Assembly (NCBI GenBank): GCA_018694455.1
Contig: JABHNP010000284.1
Span: 1-10,033 of the forward strand
DNA from: Planctomycetaceae bacterium
GTDB taxonomy: Bacteria; Planctomycetota; Planctomycetia; Pirellulales; UBA1268
Length of the DNA stretch: 10,033 bases
Direction: 5' to 3'
Part shown: in pieces, positions 6,538-10,033 of the stretch
Layout: each line of letters starts with the position of its first letter
Numbering within the stretch: position 1 is the stretch's first letter
Position numbers and translations under genes: made by a program
The notes under the pieces: model-generated
What the model was told of the DNA's origin: nothing
Database searches by the model: none
Seen by the model: the letters and a program-made list of their open reading frames with translations, nothing else

Positions 6538-6623
6538 CTCTATGCTCTCCCCTCCGCGATTCCCTGATGTTTTGTGAATAAGCGAACCCATCACTCCTCG
6601 AAGGCAGCCATCTTCTTTTTCTT

Positions 6624-9473
6624 ATGTCGGATCACCCTGAGGATATTGCTGCAGCTCGACAAGGAACGAAAGGTTCCTCGGGAAAGAATGGTCATTTGCG
6701 ACTCCGTAAAGAGAACAATACGGATCATGGCAAGAGTTTGTTGAGCCGTCTTATGGTCGCTTGGGCAGAGCAATGTCTCGCAAGGCCTTGGCTCATCGTG
6801 ACGATCGCTGTGCTTACAGCGGTACTTGCTGGCGTGTGGACTTCAGGATCTCTAGGTTACAAGGTCAGCCGTGTTGATCTCCTTGATCCGAATAGTGAAT
6901 ACAACAAGTTGTGGATCGATTATATCCATGAATTTGGTGAAGATGATGATGCGGTCGTTGTTGTTGAAGGTGTGAATCGGTCTGCAACAGTTGCAGCTCT
7001 AGAAGATCTTTCACAGCAACTTGCACAGACGAGCGACCTCTTTTACTCAATTCTCCATGAGGTTGATCTCACACAAATTCGAGCCAAAGGCCTTCATTAC
7101 GTTTCTCCAAATGATCTGGCCTCAATAGACCGATTTATAAGTCGTACAGAACCTGTTCTCGCTGGAGGTTGGAGTCAACTGAAGGTTGGCACGATGGTTG
7201 GTGGCTTAGCAGCGACCGTTGTTTCCGGACAGCAGTCTCAGATGCAACACGATGAGCCACCAATCCAGACGCTTGAGCGATACAGTGAAAGCCTCCTCGC
7301 AAGTCTCGAAGCTGCGGAAAGAGGTCGTCTAAATGAAATTCTGCCGGAGGACTATGTTTCACCGTGGCCAAGTATGCCCGGAAGCCTTTCGACGCTTCGT
7401 GATCTTTCGAGTCAATACCTTTTGGCAAAAGAGGGAAAACTTGGTTTCGTATTGTTACGTTTGGCTAAAGAGGAAGAAGGTTTTGCTGGTGCTTCTGTAG
7501 CAACCGACACCTTAAGGAAAGAAATTGAGGTTGTTTCAAAGCGACATGGAGACGCAACGATAGGACTTACTGGATTGCCAGTAATGGAAGACGATGAAAT
7601 GCGTTCGAGCCAGCAGTCAATGGTTTGGGCGAGTGGTTTGTCTCTTGCGGCTGTTGCCATTGTCATCGTAGCTGGCTTTGGAGGCATTCGGCACGCACTG
7701 ATGGCAAATGGTGTTCTTATAATCGGTATGGCATGGGCTTTCGCATGGGCTACGGGCAGTGTTGGTCATCTCAATATTCTGAGCGTGACATTCACAGTTA
7801 CAATGATCGGCGTGGGCATTGATTATGGGACCTACTACATAGGTCGATACTTGGCAATGCGTCGCGAGGGTCTTGGCTGTGATGCTGCCATTATTGAAAC
7901 GAGCCGTTCTGTTGGCCCAAGCATTTTGACTGGTGCGGTCACAACATCAATCGCATTCTTTTCTGCAGCATTAACAAGTTTTGTTGGTGTTGCTGAGTTA
8001 GGGCTGATTGCTGGAGGCGGTATTCTGCTTTGTTGTGCTGCCGAACTGATGATATTGCCAGCAGTCATTGCAATCATTGACCGAAGCCGGTTCGGCCGAA
8101 AAATCCCTGAGCCTGTCCCAGTACACCGTTGGTTACGGCCATTTGCGCAGCACCCGCGATTTGTGTTGCTGGCAGCAGTAGCTGGAATACTTGCGCTGAG
8201 TTCCGGAATTCATGATCTTGAATACGACCACAATTTACTGAATCTTCAGCCTGATGGGCTCGAGAGTGTTGAAATTGAAAAGAAACTGCTTGAAGAGTGT
8301 GATCAGAGTGTTTGGTATGCACTTTCGATCGCTGACTCCCGTGAGGAATTGCTTGCGAGGAAGGAAAAGCTTGCCAAGTTATCCACAGTGGAGCGAGTCG
8401 ATGAAATCGCGTCCCTTCTTTCTGGAGACGAGGAAGTCAAGACACCACTTATTACTCGAATAGGTGAGCGATTGGAGCAGTTGCCAGAGCGGCCGCCACA
8501 GATTCCACTCGACCGCCTTGATGCTCTTGGTGAATCGCTTGGGTGGGCACAGGTCGAAGCAGCAAGGCGGCCTGGTGGCATGAGGGCTGCCTGGCATCTG
8601 GAACGAGCCCGTGATTGTCTCAGACGAATGAGGCCTGAAGAATGCTATCAGGCAATAGCTACGTTTCAGCAACGTTCTGCTGGTGAACTTTTAAGCCGCC
8701 TTCATGCACTGAGTGCAGTGTCCGATCCAGTCGCTCCTTCACTCAACGATTTGCCAGAAAGTCTTGTTGATCGGTTTGTTGGTTCGAGTGGAAAGCACTT
8801 ACTGAAAATTTATGGTCGGGGTGATATCTGGAACTTCGAAGCGCTCAAAAATTTTGTTGGTGATGTTCGTAGCGTTGATCCCAAAGCAACAGGTAATCCA
8901 CTTCAAGCATATGAGGCATCATTAGAAATGAAGAGGAGTTATGAGCAGGCTGCCCTCTATTCACTCATTGTTATCATTGCAATTTTGTGGATAGACTTTC
9001 GAAGCCTGACTCACTCTTTACTCGCGGCATTGCCACTTGCGGCTGGCATGGCTCTTACACTTGGGCTTATGGGTCTTCTCGGGATTGATTTGAATCCTGC
9101 AAACCTCATCGGTATTCCACTGATCCTTGGGATCGCCGTCGATTATGGCGTTCATATTGTTCACGATGCGTTAGAGCGTCCCGGTAAATATAGTATTAGT
9201 GCCTCGACAGCAAATGCGGTATTAGTTGACGCGCTGACAACAATTCTTGGATTCGGTGCACTCATGGTTGCCAGTCATCGTGGGCTCGAAAGTCTTGGCC
9301 GACTCCTCACACTTGGTGTGACAATGTGCACCCTAACATCACTCGTTCTTCTTCCAGCAATCCTCGGCATTTTACGGCCTGGATCGGCAGAAATGGATGA
9401 AGATCAGCACGATACTGAGGACGCCGAAGTATTTGCCCTTACCCCCTTCGATGAGTGCCGGCAGGCAGCGTAA
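6624..9473 (+). CDS. hpnN: MMPL/RND-family exporter, HpnN-like
   Basis: The product is 949 residues from ATG 6624; no Shine-Dalgarno is visible. It shows the full RND/MMPL duplicated layout: a cytoplasmic N-tail of about 50 residues; TM1 (about 54-76); a large periplasmic loop (77-332, with DLLDPNSEYNKLW and DDAVVVVEG); TM2-6 (about 333-485); TM7 (512-529); a second periplasmic loop (530-774); TM8-12 (about 775-916); and an acidic C-tail. The proton-relay-type motifs G-I-D400-Y401-G and A-V-D840-Y841-G are present in the two halves, so the pump looks intact. VGHLNILSVTFTVTMIGVGI resembles the HpnN family, which in alpha-proteobacteria moves hopanoids to the outer membrane. The symbol is by resemblance; other lipid-type substrates are possible, and no hopanoid biosynthesis gene is in the window. 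The stop is 29 bp before the next gene, suggesting an operon. Confidence 0.9.
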   Translation: MSDHPEDIAAARQGTKGSSGKNGHLRLRKENNTDHGKSLLSRLMVAWAEQCLARPWLIVTIAVLTAVLAGVWTSGSLGYKVSRVDLLDPNSEYNKLWIDYIHEFGEDDDAVVVVEGVNRSATVAALEDLSQQLAQTSDLFYSILHEVDLTQIRAKGLHYVSPNDLASIDRFISRTEPVLAGGWSQLKVGTMVGGLAATVVSGQQSQMQHDEPPIQTLERYSESLLASLEAAERGRLNEILPEDYVSPWPSMPGSLSTLRDLSSQYLLAKEGKLGFVLLRLAKEEEGFAGASVATDTLRKEIEVVSKRHGDATIGLTGLPVMEDDEMRSSQQSMVWASGLSLAAVAIVIVAGFGGIRHALMANGVLIIGMAWAFAWATGSVGHLNILSVTFTVTMIGVGIDYGTYYIGRYLAMRREGLGCDAAIIETSRSVGPSILTGAVTTSIAFFSAALTSFVGVAELGLIAGGGILLCCAAELMILPAVIAIIDRSRFGRKIPEPVPVHRWLRPFAQHPRFVLLAAVAGILALSSGIHDLEYDHNLLNLQPDGLESVEIEKKLLEECDQSVWYALSIADSREELLARKEKLAKLSTVERVDEIASLLSGDEEVKTPLITRIGERLEQLPERPPQIPLDRLDALGESLGWAQVEAARRPGGMRAAWHLERARDCLRRMRPEECYQAIATFQQRSAGELLSRLHALSAVSDPVAPSLNDLPESLVDRFVGSSGKHLLKIYGRGDIWNFEALKNFVGDVRSVDPKATGNPLQAYEASLEMKRSYEQAALYSLIVIIAILWIDFRSLTHSLLAALPLAAGMALTLGLMGLLGIDLNPANLIGIPLILGIAVDYGVHIVHDALERPGKYSISASTANAVLVDALTTILGFGALMVASHRGLESLGRLLTLGVTMCTLTSLVLLPAILGILRPGSAEMDEDQHDTEDAEVFALTPFDECRQAA

Positions 9474-9502
9474 TACGTGATCGTAATAGAAAGTAATTTC
9501 CT

Positions 9503-10033
9503 ATGGTATTTCCCACGCAGTATTTTTTTCGTTTTGTATGCCTAGGACTGGTTGTCGGTTTTTTGTTTGGGCCGCAAGACGTTGTTGCTGACGGTGTTAT
9601 GAATATTGCTATGGAGGATCAATTCCAAACTTCTTGTGAAACAAGAGCATTTTTGGGTGATGTTGTGATTTTGGTTTATGCAGAACGTCATGGTGCAGAA
9701 AAATCGCTTCAACTAGGACGGAAACTTCATCTCCATTTTCATCCAACAGCAGATGCCGTTTCTGCGGATGCCTGGTCACAGCAGCCCGTTCGAGGAATCA
9801 TGGGTTGGCCTTCAGGTGTGCCGTTGCCAGACGTCCGCGTTATTCCTGTGGCGTCGCTTACGGAAGTGCCGAGGGCACTTAAACCAGTTGCTCGAGCTCG
9901 AATACGGAAGGACTCGCCAACGGTCCCGCTCTGGCTTGATTTCGAAGGATCACTTGAGCGAATGTTTGGGATCATTCCAGGGGAGCCCAATGTTGTAGTA
10001 TTGAACACAGAAGGGCAGGTTCACTCAGTATTC
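9503..10033 (+). CDS. 5' part of a secreted thioredoxin-fold protein lacking CxxC
   Basis: ATG 9503 opens a frame of 177 codons that runs off the right window edge. Residues 7-29 form a signal peptide (hydrophobic FVCLGLVVGFLFG, likely cleavage after VVA at 29). The mature part follows the thioredoxin-fold pattern: an element around EDQFQTSCETRAFLG (38-52), the first core strand DVVILVYAERHGAEKS (53-68) where the active site would sit, a helix, a second strand VRVIPVASL (111-119), then PTVPLWLDFEGSLERMFGI (139-157) and strand PNVVVLNTEGQV (162-173). This resembles YtfJ-like or peroxiredoxin-like extracytoplasmic proteins. The usual CxxC is absent and the only mature cysteine seen (C45) lies before the first strand, so disulfide exchange is doubtful. 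It follows the exporter by 29 bp on the same strand, and co-transcription is likely. Confidence 0.82.
   Translation, partial: MVFPTQYFFRFVCLGLVVGFLFGPQDVVADGVMNIAMEDQFQTSCETRAFLGDVVILVYAERHGAEKSLQLGRKLHLHFHPTADAVSADAWSQQPVRGIMGWPSGVPLPDVRVIPVASLTEVPRALKPVARARIRKDSPTVPLWLDFEGSLERMFGIIPGEPNVVVLNTEGQVHSVF

Larger units (their letters stand above)
6354..6623. promoter_or_regulatory. Divergent intergenic region with probable promoters
   Basis: This 270-bp region separates two outward-facing genes and should hold promoters for both. Visible elements are the 8-bp palindrome TGACGTCA (6381-6388), a second TGACGT at 6411-6416 exactly 30 bp on (about three helical turns), a GGCC/GGCC hairpin (6439-6442/6448-6451), and TTGACT at 6498 that resembles a -35 box without a good -10 at standard spacing. 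I cannot assign a transcription start for either gene. Confidence 0.4.

Noticed and set aside
9739..10008. Minus-strand and +1-frame ORFs at the right end
   Set aside because: They are shadows of the frame opened at 9503, which has a signal peptide and a consistent thioredoxin-like pattern to the window edge.

Overview
The window looks like chromosomal DNA of a planctomycete. This is an inference. It rests mainly on the basic, LE-x-R-x-x-L-type N-terminus of the large beta-propeller protein, which is typical of planctomycete exported proteins, together with an HpnN/MMPL-type exporter, several unrecognised secreted proteins, roughly half GC, and mixed ATG/GTG starts with often weak ribosome binding sites. 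I see no tRNA, rRNA, CRISPR array, transposase or phage gene, so this reads as ordinary core or lineage-specific chromosome rather than a mobile island.

Layout. (1) 2-544 (+) is the 3' end of a gene that begins before the window; its product carries a CPEC zinc-ribbon-like knuckle. (2) 545-926 holds no believable gene. It has a run of hairpins, a short repeated sequence pattern, and a near-perfect intrinsic terminator with ten T's at 825-872, so it may encode a structured RNA or be a structured 3' UTR/leader. (3) 927-2450 (+) encodes a secreted protein with two SH3-like segments and a C-terminal beta-rich domain. (4) 2563-5289 (+) encodes an exported beta-propeller protein (Beta_propel/COG4880 type). 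It is preceded by a possible 9-codon leader ORF whose last codons overlap its ribosome binding site. (5) 5352-6353 (-) encodes a secreted protein of unknown function, convergent with the propeller gene. (6) 6354-6623 is a divergent intergenic region with a spaced TGACGT pair and a leader hairpin. (7) 6624-9473 (+) encodes a 12-TM MMPL/RND exporter of the HpnN type. (8) 9503 to the window end (+) is the 5' part of a secreted thioredoxin-fold protein without a CxxC pair, probably co-transcribed with the exporter.

How the genes fit together. Most complete products are predicted to act outside the cytoplasmic membrane. The exporter and the thioredoxin-fold gene (29 bp apart) form the only clear operon-like pair. 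The SH3 and propeller genes lie in the same direction 112 bp apart and may share a transcript. There is no direct evidence that the whole window is one pathway. The least explained part is 582-872, with its hairpin cluster, repeated motifs and terminator. The matched GGGGGAC-NN-CTTATG start regions upstream of the propeller gene and the convergent secreted gene come next.
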